Shown: positions 32,384 to 43,422 of the stretch, in pieces
Position numbering within the stretch: position 1 is the first letter of the stretch
Layout of the letters: every line of letters starts with the position of its first letter
Source of the DNA: Vagococcus bubulae
GTDB lineage: Bacteria > Bacillota > Bacilli > Lactobacillales > Vagococcaceae
Length of the DNA: 61,573 nucleotides
NCBI RefSeq assembly: GCF_003950315.1
Contig: NZ_NGJT01000014.1
Location: forward strand, 1-61,573
Reading direction: 5' to 3'
Position numbers and translations under genes: made by a program
Notes under the pieces: generated by a model
Told to the model about the DNA's origin: nothing
Databases searched by the model: none
The model's input: the letters and a program-made list of their open reading frames with translations, nothing else

Positions 32384-32389
32384 AGAATG

Positions 32390-32418
32390 ACTATACCTTG
32401 AATTAAATCACCTGTCAA
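32390..32418 (-). promoter_or_regulatory. Promoter of the Met T-box operon
   Basis: TTGACA (32418-32413) and TATAGT (32395-32390) are separated by exactly 17 bases on the minus strand, an almost ideal sigma-A promoter placing the start near 32383. Confidence 0.75.
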
Positions 32419-32447
32419 CAAAAAAGGGGGCTATTATTAAAAAAAAC

Positions 32448-32478
32448 AATCCTAAATAACTATTTAAGATTGCTTTTT
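32448..32478 (-). terminator. Terminator of the YaiI/DUF1456 genes
   Basis: CAATCTTAAAT and ATTTAGGATTG pair on the minus strand (one G-U) and are followed by eight T. It starts inside the last codons of the DUF188 gene and ends before the T-box promoter. Confidence 0.75.
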
Positions 32479-32916
32479 ACATGCTATGATATTTTCCATT
32501 TTTTTTATAAATATTTCTTTATCTTTTTGGGTAAAAGCTTTTGGTCCTTTAGTTTTTTTACCTGCTTTACGCATTTGACTTCCAATAAAACGTTGATTTA
32601 ATAAGGTATCAATTGTCTGTGTTGTGTATTCTTGACCACTATGATGAAACACTCGTACAGGTTTTGTTAACAATAAAGACGCTAACCCATAGTCTTGTGT
32701 AATAATAACATCATCGTCTTCTACCTCTTTTACAATACGATAATCTGCACTATCGCTTCCTTTATCAACATAGATAAATTCAATAAAATCAGGATAAATT
32801 TTATTTGTGTAGTGATCGATACTTGTCACAATAACTACTGGAATATTATATGCTTCTCCCAAAGCAATCACTTCATTCTTTACTGGAGAACCATCCCCAT
32901 CTATGACAAAACGCAT
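32464..32916 (-). CDS. YaiI/YqxD family protein (DUF188)
   Basis: This 150-aa protein has the PIN-like fold of the DUF188 family: an aspartate-rich start MRFVIDGDGSPVK, then VDKGSDSADYRIVKEVEDDDVIITQDYGLASLLL. The acidic residues resemble a nuclease metal site, but no activity is established for the family. AGGAGG precedes the ATG. It follows the DUF1456 gene by 21 bases, so the two are probably cotranscribed. Confidence 0.85.
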   Translation of the reverse strand: MRFVIDGDGSPVKNEVIALGEAYNIPVVIVTSIDHYTNKIYPDFIEFIYVDKGSDSADYRIVKEVEDDDVIITQDYGLASLLLTKPVRVFHHSGQEYTTQTIDTLLNQRFIGSQMRKAGKKTKGPKAFTQKDKEIFIKKMENIIACKKQS

Positions 32917-32937
32917 ACGTCACCTCCTAAATAATCA

Positions 32938-33402
32938 TCATCTATAATCGGTCATTAAACCCTTTAAAAAATGTCTTGTATAATTGTCCCCACATACTTT
33001 ATAATTTCGATGCCCTTCTTTTCTTAAGAATGCACCTAATTCGCTTTTAGATACAGTCACCCCTGCTTCATCCAAATAATGAAGCATGTCATCTGTTGTC
33101 AACGATAAGGCTATTTTAATTTTTTTCAAAAAGACATTATTCGCGTTTCCTTCATGTAGCTCGTATACAACCGTTTCGTCTTCTTTTTTTCCGCGTTGAG
33201 AAATAATCATGCCATTTAAAAAACGTTCAAACAGTTCATCTTCTAGCATATTTTCATATAAATCATCCTCAATTTTCTTTAGCATCGACAAGTATTCTTC
33301 TTTACTTAACTCTGCTCCACCTAAACGAAAAATTTCTACCATATCATTGTCTTTAATATCTAGTGCATACCTTAAACGTGTTAATCGATCATTATTGTTC
33401 AT
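32938..33402 (-). CDS. DUF1456 family protein (YehS-like)
   Basis: This 154-aa protein contains two copies of an about 65-residue repeat (RLRYALDIKDNDMVEIFRLGGAELSKEEY and KIKIALSLTTDDMLHYLDEAGVTVSKSEL) characteristic of DUF1456/YehS. The repeats look like small all-helical units. No function is known. It appears to start a two-gene unit with the DUF188 gene. Confidence 0.85.
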   Translation of the reverse strand: MNNNDRLTRLRYALDIKDNDMVEIFRLGGAELSKEEYLSMLKKIEDDLYENMLEDELFERFLNGMIISQRGKKEDETVVYELHEGNANNVFLKKIKIALSLTTDDMLHYLDEAGVTVSKSELGAFLRKEGHRNYKVCGDNYTRHFLKGLMTDYR

Positions 33403-33465
33403 ACCATACCTCTTTTTATGTTATACAACCATTATATCATAGTGAGCTTTTTAAAGAGCAAATAA

Positions 33466-33493
33466 AAAAATAGGTGCCTGACCTATTTTTTTA
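33466..33493. terminator. Bidirectional terminator at the end of the CmpB-like gene
   Basis: AAAAAAATAGGT and ACCTATTTTTTT flank a 5-base GCCTG loop. The stop codon (TAG, 33485-33483) of the CmpB-like gene lies in the stem. Confidence 0.8.
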
Positions 33494-34190
33494 ACTTTAA
33501 ATTTGGATAGTTTTTAAGCAAACGATTTAGATTATGATGTCTTAATTTTAATGGTTTCTTTCTTAATTCATGTAATACTTTTAATCTATTATGATCAGAT
33601 TCTTCATTTTCAAACAAACGTTTTAAGCGATATTCTTTGATTGAAGCATTTTCTGAATCACTTGTATCAATAGAAGCTGCCACTTCTTTTTTGGTTGTCG
33701 CTGTGAAGCTAAGTGTTGTCACCACATCTGTTATAAATACTATAAACAACAAGATTGGTCCAATACTATGTGTCATATTAGAAAACTGATTAATCCCATC
33801 TTGAATAACAGGGTTAATCACTTTAATTAAAAATAAACACCCGACTCCCCAGAACATTGATACAGGTACAGCGACACGTCCCTCAATATTAAGCGGAACA
33901 CTCTTATAATCCCATAAGGACATATTAAATAATTTCTCAAGTAACCAACTTGTGAGGTATTCAATAATTGTTACAATGACAACTGAATTAAAATAAAGAT
34001 TCAATAACGTGCCAGATTTATCAGGTACTAAAAGTAATACAGCTGTCACACCAAATCCATAAACTGGACAATATGGCCCTAATAAAAAACCACGATAAAC
34101 GAAATGTCTCGCCTTAAAAGAACAGTACACACTCTCCCACAACCATCCAATGATGGAATACGTAATAAACGTCATAAATATTTTTTCCAC
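33483..34190 (-). CDS. Putative ABC-transporter type IV membrane protein (CmpB family)
   Basis: This 235-aa membrane protein belongs to the ABC_trans_CmpB (PF06541) family. It has the conserved start FMTFITYSIIGWLWESVYC, then VYRGFLLGPYCPVYGFG, EYLTSWLLEKLFNMSLWDY and GRVAVPVSMFWGVGCLF. Five or six hydrophobic helices are visible with a charged C-terminal tail. The name comes from a proposed ABC link, but no ATPase gene is adjacent and transport is unproven. A GTG at 34190 is the better start, 8 bases after GGGG. Confidence 0.8.
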   Translation of the reverse strand: MEKIFMTFITYSIIGWLWESVYCSFKARHFVYRGFLLGPYCPVYGFGVTAVLLLVPDKSGTLLNLYFNSVVIVTIIEYLTSWLLEKLFNMSLWDYKSVPLNIEGRVAVPVSMFWGVGCLFLIKVINPVIQDGINQFSNMTHSIGPILLFIVFITDVVTTLSFTATTKKEVAASIDTSDSENASIKEYRLKRLFENEESDHNRLKVLHELRKKPLKLRHHNLNRLLKNYPNLKLKK

Positions 34191-34310
34191 AATCAATTCC
34201 CCTTTTTGTTTACATTATCTCTCTATGTTATAATCGATTAACTACATTCTATCATGATGATGAATGAAATGCTTTTATTAATACAACTTAATATAGAAAG
34301 AAGAATTATT

Positions 34311-34679
34311 ATGACATTTTTAGGTAATATTATTTGGTTTATTTTCGGTGGTTTCGTTGGCGGTATATCCTGGTTTTTAGCTGGATGCCTTTGGTGTATA
34401 ACCATTATCGGAATTCCTATTGGGCTACAATGTTTTAAAATTGCTGGACTTTCTTTTTGGCCTTTTGGTAAAGATGTTATCTATACTGGTAGTGGATTAT
34501 CATTTATTGTTGATATTGTTTGGCTTATTATTTCAGGATTACCATTAGCCATTGTTCATTTAACAAGTGGTATCATTCTTTGCATTACCATTATTGGGAT
34601 TCCTTTTGGCAAACAATCATTTAAATTAGCAAAACTAGCTTTAATGCCTTTTGGTGCACAAATTGTCTATAGAAGATAA
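34311..34679 (+). CDS. YccF family inner-membrane protein
   Basis: This 122-aa membrane protein has two copies of a domain with the motif IIGIPIGLQCFKIAGLSFWPFG / IIGIPFGKQSFKLAKLALMPFG, typical of YccF (DUF307). Three or four transmembrane helices are predicted. Its function is unknown. The ATG at 34311 begins the conserved sequence; the in-frame upstream ATGs near 34254 add nonconserved residues. It is a single gene between convergent neighbours. Confidence 0.85.
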   Translation: MTFLGNIIWFIFGGFVGGISWFLAGCLWCITIIGIPIGLQCFKIAGLSFWPFGKDVIYTGSGLSFIVDIVWLIISGLPLAIVHLTSGIILCITIIGIPFGKQSFKLAKLALMPFGAQIVYRR

Positions 34680-34682
34680 AAG

Positions 34683-34712
34683 ATAGCCATGACTTTATAT
34701 CATCATGGCTAT
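34683..34712. terminator. Bidirectional terminator between YccF and the flavoprotein gene
   Basis: ATAGCCATGA (34683-34692) pairs with TCATGGCTAT (34703-34712), followed by eight T on the plus strand. It lies between convergent stops. Confidence 0.85.
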
Positions 34713-34720
34713 TTTTTTTA

Positions 34721-36629
<1,909 letters not shown>

Positions 36630-38258
36630 ATGAAAACCATTAAGAAAAAAGTTATCATGGGGATGATATTGTTATTTATTTTTTTATTTATTTTATTACT
36701 TTCAGTGATTCAATATGAGATGAAACAAAATGTTCTTCCATTAAATACTAAATTAACACAGCAAATCGTTAATAGTAAAAGCAAAGAAATGAATGATTGG
36801 TTTAGCGAACGATTAAGTGAAATCGCTACCTTAGCTGATTTTGCTTACCGTCAAGATTTAGATAGAGAAAACTTTTTTATTGAAACACAACAACTTGAAA
36901 CAAGACAAGCACCTATTTATGAGTCTATCCGACTAATTGATAACAAGGGAGTATCTCATTCAAAAATATATCCTGACTTTTCTGTGATTGATCGCTTTTA
37001 TTTCAAAAAATTATTGCTTCACGATGACCAGCACTATCTAATCACTAATAAATTACATTCTAAAGAAGCAAACCAAGACATCATTATTGTGGTCTATCAA
37101 CTAAAAGCGTCAACAAGTGACGGAATCCAATACATCGCTGCTGCGATTAATATCGATCAAATCCAAAAGTTTACCAAAGAATTATCTCTATATGACGGTA
37201 TTGGGTCACTTATTAATCACCCTAATACTAACCAAACATCTGTCACTTCAATAAGTCATAATAAGAAAGACATGGTGTTTAAATCCGATATTCCACTATT
37301 ACCTGACTGGACAGTTCATTATACGATTAATCAAGATGATTTATTAAAGACAGATTTGCATCTAAAGAAAGTGATTATTTGGTTATTTATTATTTTAAGT
37401 GCTTCGTTTATCCTATTTTTTATCTTTCAATTGGACTTATTAATAAAACCCATCGAATCACTAACACATACCATGAAAAAAGTGACACAATCTAATAAAT
37501 ATGACCGTTCGACTATCACATCAAATGATGAGATTGGAGTTTTGGCTTCACAATTCAACCAAATGTTAGATGTTATGGAGGTCACACAAAAAGAGAATAC
37601 TTCAAGACATATTCGTTTATTACAAGAGCAGTTTAAACCTCATTTTCTTTATAATACGCTAAATACAGTTCAATGGTTAGCTGCTACAGGAGAACACAAA
37701 AAGATGGATGATACCATTAAAGCATTAAGTGAGTATTTCAGAACTAGCTTGAATGATGGAAATGATTATTCAACTATCAAAAATGAACTAGAACACGTCA
37801 CAAACTACATCATGATTCAAAATATTCGTTATGAAAATAGCATTCATTTAACTAGTCACAAATCAGATGATGTGAATGAATACCTTGTCCCTCGTTTCAT
37901 CTTTCAGCCAATTGTTGAAAATGCCATATATCATGGTATTAGGCCGAGTAAAAAAAATCATCAACGAATTGATGTATCAATTGAAGAAAAAGAAAAAATG
38001 ATGACGATTATGATTAAAAATACAGGTGTGATACCAAAAGATGATTGTTTAACAAAATTAAATGACTTTTTTAATACTCCTAAATACCACAAAGACAATG
38101 TGGGATTTGGCTTATATGGTGTATATATGCAACTGTCCTATTTTTATGATGACGCCATTGAAATGTCTGCATACACGCAAGATGATTTCTTTATTATTAA
38201 AATGACTGTTCCTATAATTAGTTTGAAAGGAGATTATAATGGATATCTTATTAATTGA
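36630..38258 (+). CDS. YesM-type sensor histidine kinase
   Basis: This 542-aa membrane kinase has an N-terminal helix (about 9-27), an extracytoplasmic sensor of roughly 215 residues (dCache/Cache-like), a second helix (about 248-270), a HAMP-like region, then the His_kinase domain with QFKPHFLYNTLN (phospho-acceptor H338) and a HATPase with IVENAIYHGIRPS. The histidine box is the YesM/LytS type. It is translated with the response regulator (20-nt overlap). The signal is unknown; position next to the flavoprotein reductase suggests an electron acceptor or amino acid. Confidence 0.92.
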   Translation: MKTIKKKVIMGMILLFIFLFILLLSVIQYEMKQNVLPLNTKLTQQIVNSKSKEMNDWFSERLSEIATLADFAYRQDLDRENFFIETQQLETRQAPIYESIRLIDNKGVSHSKIYPDFSVIDRFYFKKLLLHDDQHYLITNKLHSKEANQDIIIVVYQLKASTSDGIQYIAAAINIDQIQKFTKELSLYDGIGSLINHPNTNQTSVTSISHNKKDMVFKSDIPLLPDWTVHYTINQDDLLKTDLHLKKVIIWLFIILSASFILFFIFQLDLLIKPIESLTHTMKKVTQSNKYDRSTITSNDEIGVLASQFNQMLDVMEVTQKENTSRHIRLLQEQFKPHFLYNTLNTVQWLAATGEHKKMDDTIKALSEYFRTSLNDGNDYSTIKNELEHVTNYIMIQNIRYENSIHLTSHKSDDVNEYLVPRFIFQPIVENAIYHGIRPSKKNHQRIDVSIEEKEKMMTIMIKNTGVIPKDDCLTKLNDFFNTPKYHKDNVGFGLYGVYMQLSYFYDDAIEMSAYTQDDFFIIKMTVPIISLKGDYNGYLIN

Positions 38259-39003
38259 TGATGAACCTGTCTTTAGAAAAGGACTAGCTCATATTATTCA
38301 GCAACACTCAATTGAATTTAAGCATATTTTCCAAGCAGACTGTGGACATGAAGCACTCTCTATTATACAAAATGAAAAAAATATTTCCGTGGCTTTAGTA
38401 GATATCAATTTACCTGATATGAATGGGTTAGCTTTAGCAAAAAAACTGATGGCTTTATTTCCATCTATCATCATTGTGATAATTAGTGGTTATGATGACT
38501 TTAATTTTACAAGACAAGCAATCCAACTCCAGGTGTTTGATTACTTATTAAAACCAGTTGCTCCTTCTGATATAACCTATCTACTAAACAAAATAGATAA
38601 TAAGCTAATAGATGAAACGTCGCAAAAAAAGACGTTTAAAAATGAAGACATTAAGCTATCACCTCTTTGTCTTAATGCCATAGATATTATTAAAGAGCGC
38701 TATTCTGACAACACTCTTTCTTTAGCTTTTGTTTCTAAAGAATTATTTGTTGATTCTTCTTACTTAAGCAAACAGTTAAAAAAACAAACTGGAAAATCAT
38801 TTAGTGATTATCTAACCGATTATCGGTTAAATAAAGCAAAAGAATTATTACAACAAACTACGATTAATCTTAGTATTCAAGAAGTTAGCACCAAGGTTGG
38901 TTACGCCAATCCTCATTATTTTAGCAGACTATTTAAGCTCCATGAAAACTTAAGTCCTACTGAATTTAAAGAAAAGCATTTTAAAAATCAAACCGTTTTT
39001 TAG
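38239..39003 (+). CDS. YesN-type AraC-family response regulator
   Basis: This 254-aa regulator pairs with the kinase. The receiver domain has the phosphorylation site D55 in ALVDINLPDMNG and the conserved ISGYDDF. The AraC-type double HTH covers about 150-250 (LSLAFVSKELFVDSSYLSKQLKKQTGKSFSDYLTDYRLNKA; ISLSIQEVSTKVGYANPHYFSRLFK-like). It overlaps the kinase gene by 20 nt. Targets may include the divergent flavoprotein gene or the ABC importer downstream. Confidence 0.92.
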   Translation: MDILLIDDEPVFRKGLAHIIQQHSIEFKHIFQADCGHEALSIIQNEKNISVALVDINLPDMNGLALAKKLMALFPSIIIVIISGYDDFNFTRQAIQLQVFDYLLKPVAPSDITYLLNKIDNKLIDETSQKKTFKNEDIKLSPLCLNAIDIIKERYSDNTLSLAFVSKELFVDSSYLSKQLKKQTGKSFSDYLTDYRLNKAKELLQQTTINLSIQEVSTKVGYANPHYFSRLFKLHENLSPTEFKEKHFKNQTVF

Positions 39004-39013
39004 TATTTTTTGA

Positions 39014-39063
39014 AAAAACACAAATTTAATGTTAGATAATCTGACATAAAATTTGTGTTTTTC
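39014..39063 (+). terminator. Terminator after the response regulator
   Basis: AAAAACACAAATTT and AAATTTGTGTTTTT flank about 20 bases, with T-rich sequence after it. The next promoter appears to begin in its 3' arm. Confidence 0.8.
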
Positions 39064-39083
39064 TATTTCTTTAAATTATAATG
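39054..39083 (+). promoter_or_regulatory. Probable promoter of the amino-acid ABC importer
   Basis: TTGTGT in the 3' arm of the preceding terminator and TATAAT about 18 bases downstream form a promoter close to the ABC gene. This separates the importer from the two-component unit. Confidence 0.5.
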
Positions 39084-39110
39084 AAAAAAACAGAAAAAAG
39101 GAGAAACTTT

Positions 39111-40556
39111 ATGAAAAATAAATATTCTTTATTTTCATTCATTGCTTTACTAACTTCCATGATTGTTTTAGCTTTCGGAGTTAACGTAAAAGCAGAGGAA
39201 AAAACTTATACAATCGGGACTGACTTAACGTTTGCTCCTTTTGAGTATCAAAATTCTAGCGGAACTTATATAGGGATTGATGTTGATTTAATCAACGCCA
39301 TCGCAAAAGACCAAGGATTTAAAGTTGATTTGAAACCTCTAGGATTTGATAGTGCTGTACAAGCTGTTCAATCAAACCAAGTTGATGGTATGGTAGCTGG
39401 TATGAGCATCACAGACGAGAGAAAAAAATCATTTGATTTCTCTGATCCTTATTTTGATAGTGGCATTTCAATGGCTGTTAAAAAAGGAAACACTTCTATC
39501 AAAAGTTATGATGATTTAAAAGGAAAGACAGTTGCTGCCAAAGTGGGGACTGAAAGTGCTGCTTTCTTAGAAAAAAATCAAAAAAAGTATGGCTACACAA
39601 TAAAAAACTTCGATGATGCTACCGGCCTTTATAAATCGCTAGAAAACGGTGAAACAGTCGCCATTTTTGACGATTATCCAGTACTTGGATATGCCATTAC
39701 AAATGGCCAAGCACTTGAATTAGTTGGAGAAAAAGAAACAGGTAGTGCCTATGGATTTGCTGTTAAAAAAGGGCAAAATCAAGAATTATTAGAAAAATTC
39801 AATGCAGGTTTAAAAAATCTAAAAGCGTCTGGTGAGTACGATAAAATTATCGACAAATACATTTCATCAGGTCAAGATACAAGTACTGAAGAAACTGCAG
39901 TAGATGAAACAAGTTTTGCTGGTATGATTAAAAATAACTGGAAAAGCTTATTAAACGGTTTATGGATGACCATTAAATTAACTTTAATCTCATTTATTTT
40001 AGCTTTAATTATTGGGATTATTATTGGATTATTTAGCGTCTCTCCTTCTAAAGCTTTAAGAATCATTGCCACAATCTATGTTGACATTATCCGTGGTATT
40101 CCACTAATGGTACTAGCTTTCTTTATTTACTTTGGTATGCCAGGTATCTTAGGCTTTAATATTCCTGTCTTTTTAGCTGGTATTATTACCTTGACACTTA
40201 ACTCAAGTGCTTATCTATCTGAAATTGTGCGTGGAGGAATCAATGCTGTTCCTGCTGGTCAAATGGAAGCATCCAGAAGTTTGGGACTTTCTTATCATAG
40301 AACCATGCAAAAAATTATTTTACCACAAGCAATCAAAATAATGATTCCATCATTTGTTAACCAATTTGTTATCTCTTTAAAAGATACCACGATTTTGTCT
40401 GCCATTGGGTTAATCGAATTGTTACAAGCTGGAAAAATCATCGTAGCAAGAAATTTACAAAGTACGATGGTTTACTTTACCATCGCATTAATTTATTTGA
40501 TTTTAATCACTGCACTAACTAAATTAGCAAAAATTTTAGAAAAGAAGGTGAAATAG
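39111..40556 (+). CDS. Amino-acid ABC transporter, fused substrate-binding protein and permease
   Basis: This 481-aa fusion combines a secreted glutamine/polar-amino-acid binding domain with a permease. A signal sequence ends near VKA (residue 28). The binding domain runs from YTIGTDLTFAPFEYQ to about residue 260. A short linker precedes the permease, which has about five helices and the signature YLSEIVRGGINAVPAGQMEASRSLGLSYHRT (EAA loop). The fusion type is typical of Lactobacillales glutamine transporters. It is followed immediately by its ATPase. Start ATG at 39111 has AGGAG at proper spacing. Confidence 0.92.
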   Translation: MKNKYSLFSFIALLTSMIVLAFGVNVKAEEKTYTIGTDLTFAPFEYQNSSGTYIGIDVDLINAIAKDQGFKVDLKPLGFDSAVQAVQSNQVDGMVAGMSITDERKKSFDFSDPYFDSGISMAVKKGNTSIKSYDDLKGKTVAAKVGTESAAFLEKNQKKYGYTIKNFDDATGLYKSLENGETVAIFDDYPVLGYAITNGQALELVGEKETGSAYGFAVKKGQNQELLEKFNAGLKNLKASGEYDKIIDKYISSGQDTSTEETAVDETSFAGMIKNNWKSLLNGLWMTIKLTLISFILALIIGIIIGLFSVSPSKALRIIATIYVDIIRGIPLMVLAFFIYFGMPGILGFNIPVFLAGIITLTLNSSAYLSEIVRGGINAVPAGQMEASRSLGLSYHRTMQKIILPQAIKIMIPSFVNQFVISLKDTTILSAIGLIELLQAGKIIVARNLQSTMVYFTIALIYLILITALTKLAKILEKKVK

Positions 40557-41294
40557 ATGGCTGAAAAAATATTAGTAGAACATCTGGTTAAAAAATATGA
40601 TGAACATACTGTTCTAAATGACATCAATGTATCCATTAAAAAAGGCGATGTTGTCTGTATTATTGGCCCATCTGGTTCAGGTAAAAGCACGTTTTTACGT
40701 TGTTTAAACCAATTAGAAGAAATTACGAGTGGAAATATTATTATAGACGGTACAAATCTAACAGATAAAAATACCAACATCAATAAAGTACGTCAACATA
40801 TTGGGATGGTATTCCAACATTTTAATCTTTTCCCTCACTTAACCATTTTAGAAAACGTGACCTTAGCACCTGTTGATTTAGGTAAATTATCAAAAGACGA
40901 AGCGGAAAAAAAAGCCGTTAGTTTACTTGAATCAGTTGGATTAGCTGATAAAAAAGATAGCTACCCTTCATCCTTATCAGGTGGACAAAAACAACGTGTG
41001 GCAATCGCTAGAGCATTAGCTATGAATCCAGATATCATGTTGTTTGATGAACCTACGTCTGCTCTTGACCCTGAGATGGTTGGTGATGTGCTAAATGTCA
41101 TGAAAGAACTCGCTGAACAAGGGATGACAATGGTGATTGTGACACACGAGATGGGATTTGCTAAAGAAGTAGCCAATCGTGTGATGTTCATTGATGGTGG
41201 AAATTTCTTAGAAGATGGATCACCAGAGCAAGTCTTTGAGCACCCTCAACATGAGCGAACAAAAGATTTCTTAAACAAAGTATTAAACATATAA
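40557..41294 (+). CDS. Amino-acid ABC transporter ATP-binding protein
   Basis: This 245-aa ATPase powers the importer encoded directly before it. Walker A is GPSGSGKST (residue 38), signature [17 protein letters not shown], Walker [15 protein letters not shown], and the switch histidine is in VIVTHEMGF. The family is the polar amino acid (GlnQ-like) one. It starts at the base after the permease stop, so translation is coupled. A bidirectional terminator follows. Confidence 0.93.
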   Translation: MAEKILVEHLVKKYDEHTVLNDINVSIKKGDVVCIIGPSGSGKSTFLRCLNQLEEITSGNIIIDGTNLTDKNTNINKVRQHIGMVFQHFNLFPHLTILENVTLAPVDLGKLSKDEAEKKAVSLLESVGLADKKDSYPSSLSGGQKQRVAIARALAMNPDIMLFDEPTSALDPEMVGDVLNVMKELAEQGMTMVIVTHEMGFAKEVANRVMFIDGGNFLEDGSPEQVFEHPQHERTKDFLNKVLNI

Positions 41295-41295
41295 G

Positions 41296-41342
41296 AAAAA
41301 GGAATGACAGTAAGGTAATGTAACCTTGTGTCATTCCTTTTT
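41296..41342. terminator. Bidirectional terminator between the ABC importer and topB
   Basis: AAAAAGGAATGACA (41296-41309) pairs with TGTCATTCCTTTTT (41329-41342), with an inner AAGGT/ACCTT stem. It lies between convergent genes. Confidence 0.9.
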
Positions 41343-41346
41343 TGAT

Positions 41347-43422
41347 TTAATCCTCTTTCATTGCTGCTTTTAAAGCTGCCGCAAGTGGACTTTCCATCTC
41401 TTCTGCTTGATTGTATTTTTTAATCAATTTTCTTTCTTCATGTTTCGAGATTTTTTTCTTACCTTTTGAGCCGCTTTGCATTTTTTCAGTGTATTGACAG
41501 CCGCCACATTTGAAATATGACCCATTTTTATTTTCTAAAATCATCATTTTCTTCTTACATTGTGGACAGCGTTTATTCGAGACTTTTGGATCTTTACGTC
41601 GTTTGTAGTGACAGGTGTCACTGCTGCAGACATAAATTTTGCCATCTCTTGTATTTTTCTCTTTTAATTGACTACCACAATCTGGGCATGTTTTATTAGT
41701 TAATGAATGATCCACATACTTTTCTTCACTCATTTTAATTTCTTTAACCAAACGAGTGGTCTCTTTTTCAATGTCTTTAATAAAAGATTGATGTTTTAAT
41801 TGACCATTCGCTATTTTTTCTAAAGACAGTTCCCATTTTTGTGTTAACTCTGGTGTCACAAGAGACGGGTTAACCAACTGCAATAATTGTTTTCCTTTTG
41901 CAGTCACCACTAAGCGATTAGTTTGGCGTTCAATCAAATCTGAGCTAATTAATTTCTCAATAATCTCGGCACGTGTTGCAGGTGTTCCTAGATTATGTTT
42001 CTCCATTTTACCTAAAAGTGTGCCTTCTGATAAGGGATTAGGAGGGGTTGTCAGTTGTTTATTTATTTTATAAATCGCTTTAATCGCCATTCCTTTTTTA
42101 AACACAACAGACTGTTTTGCGATATCTTCTGTTTGTTTCCAACCTGATTCAATGACACGTTGTTGCTTAAACACAAAGGTTGATTGTTCCACTTTCGCTG
42201 TAATGGTTTCAATCGATACTTTATACGGTGGTAAAAATAGTCCTAAGAAACGTTCCACAATCATACGATAAATTTTCATTTCATCGTTGTCTAGTTTTTC
42301 AAGTCGAGCTGATTGTTCAGTTGGAATCAATCCATGATGATCCGTTACTTTCGCATTTTGGAATACTTTTTGCTGTTTCACTACTGCACCATCTTTAACT
42401 AAACGTTTTACTAGTTCTGGTGATAACTGTGTTACAGCAATTAATCGCTCTTTCATCGTTGATTTCATATCAGTTGTTAAATGTTTTGAGTCTGTTCTTG
42501 GATAAGTGACCACTTTATGTGTTTCATAAAGGCGTTGAATAATCGATAACGTTTTTTTAGCTGAATATTGGTAACGTTGATTAGCTTCACGTTGAATTTC
42601 TGTTAAATCATATGGAAGTGGTGCGTGCTCTGTTTTTTCTTTAACTTGAACATCCTCTACAATTAATGATTTCCCATCAAATGATGTGACTAGTTGTTCT
42701 AATTGCTCACGTTCTTTGTATTGACGAGGATTTTTCAAGTCTAAATGACCAACAATACCATCGTATTCGGCATCTAGTGTAAAATAGGTTTCTGGTCTAA
42801 ATTTTTCAACGACCTCTTCTTGCTTTCTAACCATGGCAAGTGTTGGTGTTTGAACACGTCCTGCTGATAAACTATCTTTATATTTCACTGTCAAAGCACG
42901 TGTCACATTAAGTCCAACCAACCAATCTGCTTCAGCACGAGCGACAGCTGAATAATATAAATTGTCGTATTCTTTACTAGGTTTTAATTGCTTGAATCCT
43001 TGTTTAATGGCTTTATCTGTTTGAGAAGAAATCCATAAACGCTTCACCGGTTTTTTAAATTTAACATACTGTAAAATCCAACGCGCGACTAATTCTCCTT
43101 CACGTCCAGCATCTGTTGCAATAATTGCTTCAGATACATCTTTTCGATTGGCTAATTGACTAATCGCTTTTAATTGTGGACGAGTCTTAGGAAGCGGCTT
43201 GATTCCCACACGTTCAGGAATCATAGGTAGAGTGTTCATATTCCACTCTGCCCAATCTTTGTTATAATCTTCAGGCATTTTTAACCCTAACAAATGCCCC
43301 AAAGCCCATGTGACGATTACGTTGTCACCTTCAATATAATTTTTAGTTTTTTTGGTTGCCCCTAGCACTTTGGCTAAATCTCTGGCAACACTTGGTTTTT
43401 CTGCTATTACCAGTTGCTTCAT
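41347..43422 (-). CDS. topB: DNA topoisomerase III
   Basis: This 691-aa type IA topoisomerase relaxes and decatenates single-stranded DNA. The Toprim domain starts at VIAEKPSVARDLAKVLG. The active tyrosine is Y307 in VTYPRTDSKHL. The C-terminus has zinc-ribbon cysteine clusters (CPDCGSQ, CSSDTC, CPQCKKK, CGGC) and a lysine-rich tail. The start lies 80 nt inside the end of the DUF1033 gene upstream. AGGAG precedes the ATG. It is a housekeeping-type gene, sometimes also plasmid-borne; context here is chromosomal. Confidence 0.93.
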   Translation of the reverse strand: MKQLVIAEKPSVARDLAKVLGATKKTKNYIEGDNVIVTWALGHLLGLKMPEDYNKDWAEWNMNTLPMIPERVGIKPLPKTRPQLKAISQLANRKDVSEAIIATDAGREGELVARWILQYVKFKKPVKRLWISSQTDKAIKQGFKQLKPSKEYDNLYYSAVARAEADWLVGLNVTRALTVKYKDSLSAGRVQTPTLAMVRKQEEVVEKFRPETYFTLDAEYDGIVGHLDLKNPRQYKEREQLEQLVTSFDGKSLIVEDVQVKEKTEHAPLPYDLTEIQREANQRYQYSAKKTLSIIQRLYETHKVVTYPRTDSKHLTTDMKSTMKERLIAVTQLSPELVKRLVKDGAVVKQQKVFQNAKVTDHHGLIPTEQSARLEKLDNDEMKIYRMIVERFLGLFLPPYKVSIETITAKVEQSTFVFKQQRVIESGWKQTEDIAKQSVVFKKGMAIKAIYKINKQLTTPPNPLSEGTLLGKMEKHNLGTPATRAEIIEKLISSDLIERQTNRLVVTAKGKQLLQLVNPSLVTPELTQKWELSLEKIANGQLKHQSFIKDIEKETTRLVKEIKMSEEKYVDHSLTNKTCPDCGSQLKEKNTRDGKIYVCSSDTCHYKRRKDPKVSNKRCPQCKKKMMILENKNGSYFKCGGCQYTEKMQSGSKGKKKISKHEERKLIKKYNQAEEMESPLAAALKAAMKED

